Shown here: positions 52,369 through 61,964 of the stretch, piece after piece
Numbering within the stretch: position 1 is the first letter of the stretch
How the letters are laid out: each line of letters starts with the position of its first letter
Assembly: GCF_030929615.1 (NCBI RefSeq)
Contig: NZ_JAVFVU010000006.1
Coordinates: 217,397 to 281,396 of the forward strand
Length of the DNA stretch: 64,000 bases
Direction: 5' to 3'
DNA from: Dyadobacter sp. LHD-138
GTDB taxonomy: Bacteria > Bacteroidota > Bacteroidia > Cytophagales > Spirosomataceae
The notes under the pieces: generated by a model
Database searches by the model: none
Seen by the model: only the letters and a program-made list of their open reading frames with translations
What the model was told of the DNA's origin: nothing
Position numbers and translations under genes: made by a program

Positions 52369-53136
52369 CTATTGGTTTACTTCCTCAGCTTCTACCTCAG
52401 CCTTGATCCAGTCATAACCTTTTTCTTCCAATTCAAATGCCAATTCTTTCGGACCGGATTTAACGATTCTTCCTTTGTAAAGTACGTGCACAAAATCTGG
52501 AACGATATAATCCAAAAGACGCTGGTAATGCGTAACGACGATGGTCGCACGCTCAGGAGAGCGAAGTGAGTTAACGCCTTCTGCTACAATACGCAACGCA
52601 TCAATATCAAGCCCCGAGTCCGTTTCGTCCAAAATAGCCAGTTTCGGTTCAAGAACCGCCATCTGGAATATTTCGTTACGTTTTTTCTCTCCACCCGAAA
52701 AACCTTCATTCAAGGCACGCTTCAGCAAAGAATCATTCATCCTTACCAATTTAGCTTTTTCACGTACCATTTTAAGGAAACGAGCAGCGTCCAAAGGCTC
52801 TTCGCCGTTATATTTACGAATTTCGTTAACAGCCGTTTTAAGGAAATTGATGGTCGTTACACCAGGAATTTCAACCGGATACTGGAATGCAAGGAAAATT
52901 CCTTCTGCCGCTCTTTCTTCGGCTGCAAGTTCCAATAACTCTTTTCCTTGAAAAATTACATTTCCTCCTGTAACCTCATACTCTTCTCTTCCTGCTAAAA
53001 CAGATGCCAAAGTGCTTTTTCCCGATCCGTTTGGCCCCATGATGGCATGAACCTCACCTGGTTTCACTTCCAGATTGATGCCTTTTAGTATTTCTTTGCC
53101 TTCGATTGAGGCGCGTAATCCATTAATTGAGAGCAT
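52369..53136 (-). CDS. sufC: Fe-S cluster assembly ATPase SufC
   Basis: With the ATG at 53136 ([10 protein letters not shown]) the protein is 255 residues, the SufC norm; a far upstream ATG in the same frame is rejected because it would add 68 residues with no homology to the family. Walker A is GPNGSGKS, the signature FSGGEKKR, and Walker [13 protein letters not shown], the SufC form. SufC drives scaffold changes in the SufBCD complex. It is the first suf gene of the run, with TACTTTTG 44 bp upstream, and no sufB precedes it. Confidence 0.96.
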   Translation of the reverse strand: MLSINGLRASIEGKEILKGINLEVKPGEVHAIMGPNGSGKSTLASVLAGREEYEVTGGNVIFQGKELLELAAEERAAEGIFLAFQYPVEIPGVTTINFLKTAVNEIRKYNGEEPLDAARFLKMVREKAKLVRMNDSLLKRALNEGFSGGEKKRNEIFQMAVLEPKLAILDETDSGLDIDALRIVAEGVNSLRSPERATIVVTHYQRLLDYIVPDFVHVLYKGRIVKSGPKELAFELEEKGYDWIKAEVEAEEVNQ

Positions 53137-53179
53137 AACTAAATTTATACTTGTATATGTAGTTCGTGGTAATTTACCG

Positions 53180-53187
53180 CAAAAGTA
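53180..53187 (-). promoter_or_regulatory. -7 element of the suf operon
   Basis: TACTTTTG on the minus strand matches TAnnTTTG perfectly and lies 44 bp upstream of the sufC ATG. The -33 region reads TTTT, three of four matches, with a spacing of 20. I see no clear IscR-like site. Confidence 0.5.
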
Positions 53188-53400
53188 GTAAGCTTTGGTC
53201 GTATATGAAAATAACCTCCCCGTGCAAACCGAACATTCTGCTAATACATCATTAACAACCTTTTTCCCGACAGGTATGTTCCATAAATCCCGATAATTTG
53301 AAACAGCGCTTTTTATTAAAGCAGATAAAGCTGTTAACAAATCACTTTATTATGAAATATCCGCATTACTTTGCGACCGGAGTTCTTAGTTTTACAGCAT

Positions 53401-54852
53401 ATGAAAACAAATAAATTACTTTCCTCAGCGATCCACGTTTCCTCTGAAGTAGGCACATTAAGAAGGCTGCTGATTCACAGTCCCGACCGCGGACTTGGCA
53501 AAGTAGTCCCTTCCAAGGCACAGGACTGGCTTTTTGAAGATATCGTCCACCTGGACACCATGCGTAAGGATGAATACGATTTTTATGTAAAACTGCTTCT
53601 GTACTTCCTTGATCCGGAAAAGATCAAGGGGAAATTAAAAGAAATTGATGCAGATACCACCCGCTCATTTTATATTCCGGGTTCGGATAATTATTTTAAC
53701 TCGGACCGCGTTGTTGATATCCAAAAACTGCTGGGAGAAATTTTGCAGGACGAAAATATCAGGATAAAACTCACCGCAGCCATTTGTGGTATTGAACGAT
53801 GTTCTTATGCCACACAAAATGAATTAAATGGTTTTGACCCGAATGAGCTGGCAAAAATTTTCATTTCCGGCTCTCTTTCGAACAAACGCATGTTGTTTGC
53901 GCCATTGCCCAACCTGATTTTCATGCGTGATATCGGTATTGTGATCAATGACCATATTTTGCTTAACAAACCGGCAAAATCAGCGCGTACGCGGGAATCC
54001 ATTTTAGCGCAGTTTGTTTTCTTCCATCATCCGATGTTTGCCAAATTGAAGGATAACATCATTGAAATCCCTGAAAATGAACGGCATTTTTTACTTCCCG
54101 ATGATGAAAAAGCGAGCGATTACCACCGCTGCACGCTTGAAGGCGGGGACGTAATGATGGTTTCACCAAAACATTTGCTGATCGGATGCAGCGAGCGCAC
54201 GACGCTTTATGCAGCCCAACAGGTGATGAAAATTTTGTTTGAGAAAAATATTGTTGACACCATCACGATTATCAAAATCCCGAAGAAACGGGATTACATG
54301 CACATTGACACCATTTTCACACAGGTAAAAAAGAATATCTGGGTACTGCTCAACAGCCTGGGACGCCTCGGCGACGAAGCGAAAAAGAAAGATGTCCTGC
54401 ACTTTTTTGCCCCAAAAGAAAGCAATCCAGAATTTCAGATCCTTCAATTTATTAAGGGACTGGAACATAAACCGATTGAAATAGAAAATCTCGAAGACCT
54501 GCTGGCCGATATCAGCCGGAATGACCTTGGCTGTAATGAAGAGGTGCAGTTTATTTACTCGGGGAATAACCAGTTTCCTTATGGTGAACGGGAACAATGG
54601 ACGGATTCCTGTAATTTGCTGGCGGTAAAAGATGGGGTGGTGATCGGTTATGACAGGAACGATAAAACGCTGGATGCCTTTCGTAAGAAAGGGTTTCGGG
54701 TTATCAAAGCAAAGGATCTGATCGCCAAATTTGAAGCAGATGAGCTTTCTCCCGACACATTAACCAATACTTTTATTACACTGCCTTCCGCAGAACTTTC
54801 CAGAGCCCGCGGGGGATCACATTGTATGAGCATGCCTATATTAAGAGATTGA
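53401..54852 (+). CDS. Arginine deiminase
   Basis: With the ATG at 53401 the protein is 483 residues, a pentein-fold guanidino-modifying enzyme. The catalytic and binding motifs are FMRDIGIVI, EGGDVMMVSPKHLLIG, YMHIDTIF (His-x-Asp) and the C-terminal GGSHCMSMP with nucleophile Cys475. This set fits arginine deiminase (ArcA-like), which makes citrulline and ammonia from arginine. It is longer than classical ArcA (about 410 residues), as is usual in Bacteroidota. A CtlX-type gene follows after 70 bp; no ornithine transcarbamylase or carbamate kinase is nearby. Confidence 0.88.
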   Translation: MKTNKLLSSAIHVSSEVGTLRRLLIHSPDRGLGKVVPSKAQDWLFEDIVHLDTMRKDEYDFYVKLLLYFLDPEKIKGKLKEIDADTTRSFYIPGSDNYFNSDRVVDIQKLLGEILQDENIRIKLTAAICGIERCSYATQNELNGFDPNELAKIFISGSLSNKRMLFAPLPNLIFMRDIGIVINDHILLNKPAKSARTRESILAQFVFFHHPMFAKLKDNIIEIPENERHFLLPDDEKASDYHRCTLEGGDVMMVSPKHLLIGCSERTTLYAAQQVMKILFEKNIVDTITIIKIPKKRDYMHIDTIFTQVKKNIWVLLNSLGRLGDEAKKKDVLHFFAPKESNPEFQILQFIKGLEHKPIEIENLEDLLADISRNDLGCNEEVQFIYSGNNQFPYGEREQWTDSCNLLAVKDGVVIGYDRNDKTLDAFRKKGFRVIKAKDLIAKFEADELSPDTLTNTFITLPSAELSRARGGSHCMSMPILRD

Positions 54853-54922
54853 AAGGCCGTTGCAATCCGACCAATTCAGTTGTAAATTGCATGTACTTCC
54901 AACACAGAAATCATTTACTCCT

Positions 54923-55879
54923 ATGCGCACGATATCCACTTCCACCCACACCCAGCCGCAATCCACGGCACGGATTATGATGATCCGCCCGGTGCAGTTT
55001 GGTTTCAACACAGAAACTGCCGGAAGCAATGAGTTTCAGCAAAAGGAATTTGCCGATAAAACGAACGAGATTGTGCAGGAAAAAGCCAGAGAGGAATTCG
55101 ATCTGATGATTTCCCAGCTTCAGATGACCGGCCTTGACCTGCATATTTTTGATGATGACGACGCGGTTTACCGGCCGGACGCAGTTTTTTCCAACAACTG
55201 GGTTTCGTTCCATCAGAGCGGAAAAGTGGTTTTGTACCCTATGATGGCTGAAAACAGGAGAGCCGAACGCAGGCCTGATATCATCGAAAATCTGAAAAAA
55301 GATTTCCTGGTTGAAGAAGTAATCGATCTGACGCATTTTGAAAAAGAAGGCAAGTTTTTGGAAGGAACCGGAAGCATGGTTTTAGACAGACGCTATAAAA
55401 TTGCCTATGCCTGTCTTTCTCCACGAACACACCCGGAAGTTCTTGACGCTTTCGCGGAGGCCCTGGGTTATGAAGTTGTCTCCTTTTCCGCTTCTGATGA
55501 AAATAACAAACCCATATACCACACCAATGTCCTGATGTGCGTTGGCGATATTTTTGCGATTGTCTGTCTTGAAGCAATAAAAAATCCTGATGAACGCCAG
55601 ATGGTCAGAGCCGTTCTGGAAGAGACCAATAAGTACATTGTTGAAATATCGCTGGAACAGGTCAGGCAGTTTGCAGGTAATATGCTGATGGTCCGTAATC
55701 TGAAGGGAGACAAGTTTTTAATGATGTCAACGCAGGCTTTTGACTCGCTAACAGAAACCCAAAGAAATTCTTTACAGGATTATGCCAGAATCATCCATAC
55801 AGATCTTTCCGTAATAGAAGGAAACGGCGGTGGCTCGGCGCGCTGCATGATGACGGAAATCCACCTGCCCTTGCGATAG
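54923..55879 (+). CDS. ctlX: Citrulline utilization hydrolase CtlX (pentein superfamily)
   Basis: From the ATG at 54923 the protein is 318 residues. It starts with IMMIRPVQFGFNTETAGSN and has YRPDAVFSNNWVSFH, GTGSMVLDRR, YHTNVLMCVGD and the C-terminal GGGSARCMMTEIH with Cys308 as nucleophile. This is the CtlX pattern, a hydrolase associated with citrulline use. Downstream of an arginine deiminase it would process the citrulline made there. It ends at a strong terminator. The earlier ATG at 54860 adds a non-conserved 21-residue stretch and is rejected. Confidence 0.88.
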   Translation: MRTISTSTHTQPQSTARIMMIRPVQFGFNTETAGSNEFQQKEFADKTNEIVQEKAREEFDLMISQLQMTGLDLHIFDDDDAVYRPDAVFSNNWVSFHQSGKVVLYPMMAENRRAERRPDIIENLKKDFLVEEVIDLTHFEKEGKFLEGTGSMVLDRRYKIAYACLSPRTHPEVLDAFAEALGYEVVSFSASDENNKPIYHTNVLMCVGDIFAIVCLEAIKNPDERQMVRAVLEETNKYIVEISLEQVRQFAGNMLMVRNLKGDKFLMMSTQAFDSLTETQRNSLQDYARIIHTDLSVIEGNGGGSARCMMTEIHLPLR

Positions 55880-55885
55880 AAAACA

Positions 55886-55919
55886 TAAAAGCGGATAACC
55901 AAACCGGCATCCGCTTTTA
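55886..55919. terminator. Bidirectional terminator between ctlX and the lipoprotein gene
   Basis: A perfect 11-bp stem TAAAAGCGGAT / ATCCGCTTTTA with a 12-nt loop lies between the convergent genes. Confidence 0.85.
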
Positions 55920-55943
55920 CATGCTGCATTCAGCTATTTATAC

Positions 55944-56402
55944 TTAATTATTCAAATCCGCTTTGATTTTATCAATCTTAGTTCTGGTATCCGATTTGAA
56001 ATTATCCCACTTTTCGTCCGTCTCGGCCTGTAATTTATTTAGAGAAACTTTCAGGTCTTCCTTTTCTTTTTGAAGTTCTTTTTTGCGCTCTTTCCATTTA
56101 TCCTTTTCCTTGGCTGTTGCCTTGTCCATTTTCGCGTCGGCTTCTTCTATTTTCTTATCCAAATTACCAATTGCGCCATCAATCTCGGTTTTTAACGCCT
56201 CCTTATCCTCGTTAAGTTTGGCTTTAAAATCGTCGCCGGCGTCTTTCAAATCGTCTTTTGTTTTATCCAGAGCCTCCTCTGCATCCTCTTTCGCTCCCTC
56301 AACGGTATCTTTTGCCGAATCCTTTGTTTTGTCTGAACAACTGCTAAAAGTCAACATTCCAAGTGTGAGCATGGATGCCACAAGCCAGGTTATCTTTTTC
56401 AT
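55944..56402 (-). CDS. Coiled-coil lipoprotein of unknown function
   Basis: The 152 residues begin with a lipoprotein signal and lipobox FSSC (Cys22). The mature part is nearly all charged helix rich in Lys, Glu, Asp and Ala, predicted as a continuous coiled coil, with TKDDLKDAGDDFKAKL-like repeats. It resembles small stress-linked or Lpp-like helical lipoproteins only in overall make-up. It is monocistronic with a terminator at its end. The divergent neighbour is a TonB-dependent receptor. Confidence 0.82.
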   Translation of the reverse strand: MKKITWLVASMLTLGMLTFSSCSDKTKDSAKDTVEGAKEDAEEALDKTKDDLKDAGDDFKAKLNEDKEALKTEIDGAIGNLDKKIEEADAKMDKATAKEKDKWKERKKELQKEKEDLKVSLNKLQAETDEKWDNFKSDTRTKIDKIKADLNN

Positions 56403-56678
56403 TTTTCTTGTGTTTAAATTAATAATTTGAAATTAGTTGCATTCAGTTTTCCAAATAGCAGAAAATATCAAACCAGGGATTATCCCCGTCGTTCCGCGGT
56501 AACACTGTGGAAATTAGTACGCAGTAAAGCCATTTTCAGGCTTGATGTGCATTCATTCGTTACCATTTCATTGCTGTGATAGTATAAAATGAAACATAAC
56601 TACCTTTCAGAGTTATTTCCAACTTGCTTGTATCCTCATTTATAGAGAGCTTTGTCCTATATTCCTATTCCAAAAAGT

Positions 56679-58745
56679 ATGCTTCGAAATTTATCCTTTT
56701 CTGCTTTAACATGTCTGGTTGTTTTTGAAAGTTTTGGCCAGTCCGGTCTGCAAAGCGACTCCCTGAAAACCAATCAGCTTGATGAAATTACGGTCAACGC
56801 TTTTGAGACAAAAACAAACCGGTTATCAACCACGGCAACAGTCGGCTTACTGACGCCAAAATCCATAGAACGATTTTCCGCCACCACCTGGACGAACGCC
56901 GTAAATGCCATTCCCGGTGTAAGAATGGAGGAAAGATCTCCGGGCAGTTACCGGTTTTCTGTTCGCGGCAGTTTAATCAGATCACCTTTCGGCATACGCA
57001 ATGTTAAGTTTTACTGGAACGGCATCCCTTTTACCGATGCGGGTGGCAATACGCCATTGAATTCTCTTGACTTCGGTGCCGTACAAAGCATGGAAGTGAT
57101 CAAAGGCCCGGGAAGCAGCTTGTACGGAGCAGGAACGGGCGGGGTTGTTTTAATGCAAAGCCGCACCGATAATCCGGCAATGAACCGGGTAGAACAAAGT
57201 GTTGGGTATGGCAAATATGGCTACCAAAGCAGAAATACAACGTTACAAATTGGCGATATTTCCATTCAGTATGGTCATCAGGAACAGGACGGATATCGCA
57301 AGCAAAGCGGCATGAAACGTGATGCAATCCGGTTTTCGTCAAACGCTAAAATCGGAGAGAAAGGGCTGCTATCCCTGCTCGGCATGTATTCCGACCTGTC
57401 TTACCAAACACCGGGCGGCATAAATCTGGCCCAATATCAGAAAGATCCGACACTGGCGCGCCAGTCTACCCCGACAGTTCCGGGAAGCGAGGCCCAGCAT
57501 GCGGCTATTTATACCAAGTTTGCACTTTTGGGTGGAAATTATTCGCTGGCCTTGTCTGACAACTGGACACAAAGCACGGCTTTATATTTAACAACAAACG
57601 ATTTCGCCAACCCGTTTATCAGCAACTACGAAAAACGGGATGAGCAAGGTATTGGCGGCAGAAATATCTGGAAAAACATTTCGCAAATCGGCGACGTAAA
57701 AACAAACTGGACAACCGGTTTTGAATGGCAATACGCACGATCGGCGCAGAGAAACTATGATAATAACGGAGGAACGCCGGGCAAGCAACAAACGGTGGAA
57801 GATGTCCGCACGAGCAATTTAACCGTTTTCAGCCAACTGGAAGCGATACTTTTCAAGGACCTGACGGCAACCGTAGGTTTAAGCTATAATACCTCAAAAT
57901 ATAAATACGAGCGTTTTTTCGCACTTCCTTATAGCAAAGAGCAGAAAACCTTCGACGGAATTTTTGTTCCAAGAGTTGCTATTAACAAGATTATCGCCAA
58001 AACCTGGGCCGTTACGGCTTCGTACAGCAGCGGTTTCTCCCCTCCTACTTTGCAGGAAGTTCGTCCGTCGGCAGGTGGGTTTCGTAAGGACCTGGAAGCA
58101 GAGCGCGGCATGAATACAGAAATTGGCATTAGAAAAATAAGCAACCGCGTTACCGCAGAAATTAATGTTTATCATTTTGGCCTGAAGGAAACCATCGTCA
58201 GAAGATCGAATGAAGCCGGCTCGGAATTCTTTGTCAATGCGGGAAAAACCAAACAAATTGGTTTGGAATGGAACCTGGGTTATGATATTATTTCGAACCC
58301 GAAATCTCCGGTTGCGTTACGCATTTGGGATTCAGGAACCTATACAAAATACTCCTATCAAAATTATCAGCAGGCGGACGTCGATTTAAGTGGTAAACTG
58401 ATTCCGGGCATTCCCCGTTTTATCCAGACAACGGGCGTTGACGCCTTATTCAGATATGGTTTCTCGCTTTATGCAACTTATCAGCACGGCAGCTCCCTCT
58501 ACCTGAACGACGCCAATACAGTTAAAAACACGCCATACAACCAATTCACCGCCCGTGCTTCCTGGAAAAAAAGCTGGGGAAATCATTTTTACAGTGAATT
58601 GTCGGCATCTGCTGAAAAAGTTAACGCGGCCATTTACAGTTTAGGCTACGATCTGAATGCTTTCGGAAGCCGTTATTACAACTCCGCCCCCAAAAAGAAC
58701 CTGTGGGTGGGTGTGAAAGTTGGCTGGGAATGGGGAAAGAAGTAA
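56679..58745 (+). CDS. TonB-dependent outer-membrane receptor
   Basis: With the ATG at 56679 (MLRNLSFSAL) the protein is 688 residues: a signal peptide ending near SFGQ, then a TonB-box-like DEITVNAFE, a plug domain (about 50-165, RFSVRGSLIRSPFGIRNVKF) and a 22-strand barrel ending in an aromatic GWEWGKK. No N-terminal carboxypeptidase-like domain is present and no SusD follows, so it belongs with siderophore or small-ligand receptors rather than SusC. A TTG 27 bp upstream is an unlikely start. A promoter-like TTG-N20-GAGCTTTG lies just upstream. Confidence 0.92.
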   Translation: MLRNLSFSALTCLVVFESFGQSGLQSDSLKTNQLDEITVNAFETKTNRLSTTATVGLLTPKSIERFSATTWTNAVNAIPGVRMEERSPGSYRFSVRGSLIRSPFGIRNVKFYWNGIPFTDAGGNTPLNSLDFGAVQSMEVIKGPGSSLYGAGTGGVVLMQSRTDNPAMNRVEQSVGYGKYGYQSRNTTLQIGDISIQYGHQEQDGYRKQSGMKRDAIRFSSNAKIGEKGLLSLLGMYSDLSYQTPGGINLAQYQKDPTLARQSTPTVPGSEAQHAAIYTKFALLGGNYSLALSDNWTQSTALYLTTNDFANPFISNYEKRDEQGIGGRNIWKNISQIGDVKTNWTTGFEWQYARSAQRNYDNNGGTPGKQQTVEDVRTSNLTVFSQLEAILFKDLTATVGLSYNTSKYKYERFFALPYSKEQKTFDGIFVPRVAINKIIAKTWAVTASYSSGFSPPTLQEVRPSAGGFRKDLEAERGMNTEIGIRKISNRVTAEINVYHFGLKETIVRRSNEAGSEFFVNAGKTKQIGLEWNLGYDIISNPKSPVALRIWDSGTYTKYSYQNYQQADVDLSGKLIPGIPRFIQTTGVDALFRYGFSLYATYQHGSSLYLNDANTVKNTPYNQFTARASWKKSWGNHFYSELSASAEKVNAAIYSLGYDLNAFGSRYYNSAPKKNLWVGVKVGWEWGKK

Positions 58746-58904
58746 TTGTTAAGGGTTCGTTCTTAGGGGTAAATGATGGCAGGTTGAAACTTAATTCCCC
58801 TATTGGCTGTAATTATGACTTGGCTTGGCGTTGATTCAGATTTCCTTTCCTTGTTTTCCCAGGCCGTCATTTACAATGAATCGTTTACAATTAACCATTA
58901 AAAA

Positions 58905-60032
58905 TTGCATCTCTACATCCATATTCCCTTTTGCAGGCAAGCCTGTCACTATTGTGACTTTCATTTTAGCACCAATACGAAAAACAAACGTGCTATTGTG
59001 GAGGCCATCGCAAAGGAGATTGTTCTGAGAAAAGACTACTTGCAGACAAACGCATTGCAAACCATTTATTTTGGCGGCGGCACTCCCTCTTTACTGGATG
59101 CCTCTGAGCTTTCTTTGCTACTGGAAACGATAAACACCCATTTCCAGGTAGATCCGGGTGCTGAAATTACGCTGGAGGCCAATCCAGATGACCTGAATAA
59201 AGAAAAACTGGCGCAATTGAGCGCAGCAGGAATTAACAGATTAAGCATCGGCATTCAGTCATTTCATGAGCCTCATTTAAAATTCCTTAACCGGGTCCAT
59301 GATTCGTTTGAGGCCGGGAATTGTGTAAAACTTGCGCAGGATGCAGGTATCAATAATATTTCCATTGACCTGATTTATGCCATTCCGGCACCCGATCACG
59401 GTATTCTCGAACAGGATTTGCAGCGGGCTTTTGAGCTGAATGTATCACATATTTCAGCATATTGTCTTACCATAGAGCCTCAGACGGCTTTTGGCAGCTG
59501 GCTGAAGAAGAAAAAGATCAAGCCGATCGACGAAGAATTTGCCGCACAGCAGTTTGAGATACTGATCGCGGGTTTAGCAGACAAGGGTTACGAACAATAT
59601 GAGATTTCGAACTTTGCACGAAACGGACAGTATAGTCGGCATAACAGTTCGTACTGGAAACAACGCTCCTACCTGGGCGTTGGGCCAAGCGCACACTCCT
59701 ATAACCAGGTCAGCAGACAATACAATGTCTCCAGCAATGCGCAATATCTTGCCACTATCCAGGAAAACAATATTCCCGCAACGATTGAAATTCTCACATC
59801 CTCGGATCAGACGAATGAATATTTACTGACCGGGCTCCGCACCAAATGGGGCTGCGATCTTGCCAAACTAAGCCAAATGTCAAACAGTAAGTTTGAATTA
59901 CAAAACAGAGCTGAGCTGTCGGAAATGACGCAAAAAGGCTGGCTGTATGTAGATAACGGAACAATATTACTTACCCAGGCAGGCAAGTTGTTTGCCGACC
60001 GTATTGCCAGCGAATTGTTCCTTGAAGATTAA
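58905..60032 (+). CDS. hemW: Radical SAM heme chaperone HemW
   Basis: This 375-residue protein starts with TTG, and the first residues HLYIHIPFCRQACHYCDF are the canonical HemW opening with the radical-SAM cysteines Cys10, Cys14 and Cys17. It also has YFGGGTPSLL and the C-terminal HemN-like domain ending with LTQAGKLFADRIASELF. HemW binds heme and delivers it to respiratory enzymes; older annotation calls it coproporphyrinogen III oxidase. An upstream start would lie in non-coding sequence and no ATG fits, so TTG is well supported. Confidence 0.93.
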   Translation: MHLYIHIPFCRQACHYCDFHFSTNTKNKRAIVEAIAKEIVLRKDYLQTNALQTIYFGGGTPSLLDASELSLLLETINTHFQVDPGAEITLEANPDDLNKEKLAQLSAAGINRLSIGIQSFHEPHLKFLNRVHDSFEAGNCVKLAQDAGINNISIDLIYAIPAPDHGILEQDLQRAFELNVSHISAYCLTIEPQTAFGSWLKKKKIKPIDEEFAAQQFEILIAGLADKGYEQYEISNFARNGQYSRHNSSYWKQRSYLGVGPSAHSYNQVSRQYNVSSNAQYLATIQENNIPATIEILTSSDQTNEYLLTGLRTKWGCDLAKLSQMSNSKFELQNRAELSEMTQKGWLYVDNGTILLTQAGKLFADRIASELFLED

Positions 60033-60033
60033 A

Positions 60034-60081
60034 AATCAACCGGGGCACATAAAATCAGATTTTACGTACCCCGGTTTGATT
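60034..60081. terminator. Bidirectional terminator between hemW and the T9SS cargo gene
   Basis: AACCGGGG (60038-60045) pairs with CCCCGGTT (60069-60076), extended outside by AATC/GATT and inside by TAAAATC/GATTTTA. It lies between two convergent genes. Confidence 0.85.
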
Positions 60082-60111
60082 AACAGGTTCAATTTAGATT
60101 AGGTAAATTCT

Positions 60112-61581
60112 TTATTGCTTCACAATTTTAGCAGTGCTGGTGGCCCCATTCAACTGGTTAACCTGAAGAACATAAATACCCGCTCCTACTTGCGACAAAT
60201 CAATTTTATCAGAAGAAGCTGACAATGCCATGCGCTTCCCGGCTGCATTGATCAGATAAATTTCTTTCACATTATTCCAATCCTGCGTTGCGATCGTTGC
60301 CTGGTTGATAACCGGGTTCGGATAAACTGCCAATGCCGCGACACCATTTACGGAAACATCGCGCACACGACTGAAAGCATAAGTCCCGTCAAGATCTGTC
60401 ATTTTCAAACGGTAGTAATTTTTTCCGTTAACAGGGTTGCTATGCACAAATTGGTAATGGGCCAGCTCTTTGCTTTCGCCTTTTGACACAACCGTCCCAA
60501 CAAAATTCCACTGTTTCGCGTCTGTGCTATGCTGAATTTCAAAACGGTCGCTGTTTGTTTCAAGTGTCGTTTCCCAGTTTAAAACAGCCTGATTTCCTTC
60601 ATTACTGACAGTGAAAGAAGTTAATGTTACCGGAAGTGGCGTCGTGGAAGGCGGTAAAAAAGCAGAACAAAAGTTATGGAACTCAAAACCATTTGTTTGC
60701 TCTACATGACCACCAATAATGGTTTGCCCGTTAATATTGCCGCCAGAACCCGTCAGATTTGCAAAGGGTGCCAAAACAGCTCCTTCCAATGCATAACTAG
60801 CCAATGAAATACTGGTGGCTTTCGGGAAATTGAATACCGTTTTAGCCCGGTAAGTAGCGCCGGTTGTGATAGAACCACCGTTAATCCCTACAATTTTATT
60901 GGTCACATTGATTAACACCTCGGACGTAACCGGGATATTCTGAAACTTAAGATCAAAAGTTTTACCATCCGGAATGGTTAACGAAAATACATTGGTTGCA
61001 GCATCCGTACCTTTCAGAAGGATCTCTACGTAATTTCCATACACATTATAAACTACCGTTCCTGTCGTGGTTTTCGCATCCAGTGTTGCAGACAGGTTTT
61101 CATAATAAGTCTTAAGATTCGTAAATGAAAGGCGTCCCGTTATACCGCCCGTGTTTACACCTGTTCCGGCGGGATGGGTAGGCAGCTGCGAACCTGCATT
61201 CAGCGTGTTGTAAATAAAATTACCGATCATTCCCCAGTTATTCCTGTTTGTGAAGTTTCCGTTCACAATAAGGTTATCGGTGCCGGGAGTCGTGCTGCGT
61301 CCTTCGGGAGCAGATCCTACGCTATAACTGTTTGGCGCATTAAAATTACCCCCAACGGCCAATCTTCCTTCTGTATCTCCCCCCAGCGCATTAAGATCAC
61401 CAAAAATGATAGCATTAAAATTCCCATTACCGACAAAACCCGGACCGAAATATGAATTGGGAACGGTCAGGGCAACAGTCGCTGAACATTGCGAGAAAGC
61501 CGGAGCTGAAATTTGCGTAAAAGAAAAAATAAGAATAAAACTTAAATACCAAAGTGTACATTTTTCAAAAAAAGCTTGCAT
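60112..61581 (-). CDS. Choice-of-anchor A protein with type IX secretion C-terminal domain
   Basis: The 489 residues start with a signal peptide (about 15-31), followed by a choice-of-anchor A beta-helix-like domain (about 38-310; starts FNAIIFGDLNALGGDTEGRL, ends with HVEQTNGFEFHNFC). A linker of about 15 Pro/Thr residues leads to a fibronectin-like domain (about 325-405) and the C-terminal T9SS sorting tail (about 415-489; AVYPNPVINQATI ... GIYVLQVNQ). Choice-of-anchor A modules occur in surface proteins of unknown ligand. The tail directs export through the gliding/PorSS system. Confidence 0.88.
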   Translation of the reverse strand: MQAFFEKCTLWYLSFILIFSFTQISAPAFSQCSATVALTVPNSYFGPGFVGNGNFNAIIFGDLNALGGDTEGRLAVGGNFNAPNSYSVGSAPEGRSTTPGTDNLIVNGNFTNRNNWGMIGNFIYNTLNAGSQLPTHPAGTGVNTGGITGRLSFTNLKTYYENLSATLDAKTTTGTVVYNVYGNYVEILLKGTDAATNVFSLTIPDGKTFDLKFQNIPVTSEVLINVTNKIVGINGGSITTGATYRAKTVFNFPKATSISLASYALEGAVLAPFANLTGSGGNINGQTIIGGHVEQTNGFEFHNFCSAFLPPSTTPLPVTLTSFTVSNEGNQAVLNWETTLETNSDRFEIQHSTDAKQWNFVGTVVSKGESKELAHYQFVHSNPVNGKNYYRLKMTDLDGTYAFSRVRDVSVNGVAALAVYPNPVINQATIATQDWNNVKEIYLINAAGKRMALSASSDKIDLSQVGAGIYVLQVNQLNGATSTAKIVKQ

Positions 61582-61964
61582 AGAGTATGGGTTAAAATTG
61601 TATTATTTCAATTTTGTAGAAAAAATCTTACACCTGAAATTATTAGTTCTAAACAGACAATTATTTTCAGGAAAACACTTCTACAAATCACAAACTACTT
61701 ACATGTAATGATTTACACACGACAAATATACACTTGCATATGATTAAAAAACACTGTTTTCTAATGAAAAAAGATCAAAAAAACCGTTTCGTAGAAGGTA
61801 TTGCAATTGTACTTATAAAGTATTTTGACAGACACAAATATTATGTAGTGTAACCATTACAAGCCATGTAGTTTATTTACTTTTCTAAAATTTTTTCAAA
61901 CCAACTGACATAGGGTTGTCACTAGACCATGCTTGATTTGCATCGTCACTAAAAAAAAGAAACT
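61582..61964. other. 383-bp gene-free spacer with one promoter element
   Basis: Very A/T-rich (estimated above 65%). The only element I recognise is a TATATTTG (61730-61723, minus strand) for the T9SS cargo gene, with a leader near 135 nt. No ORF, tRNA or stable hairpin was found. Confidence 0.5.
61723..61730 (-). promoter_or_regulatory. -7 element of the T9SS cargo gene
   Basis: TATATTTG on the minus strand is a perfect TAnnTTTG, 142 bp upstream of the start codon. The -33 region is T-rich without a clear TTG. Confidence 0.45.

Noticed and set aside
53137..53340. 68-residue N-terminal extension of sufC
   Set aside because: The extension includes the promoter region and has no relation to SufC; the ATG at 53136 gives normal length.
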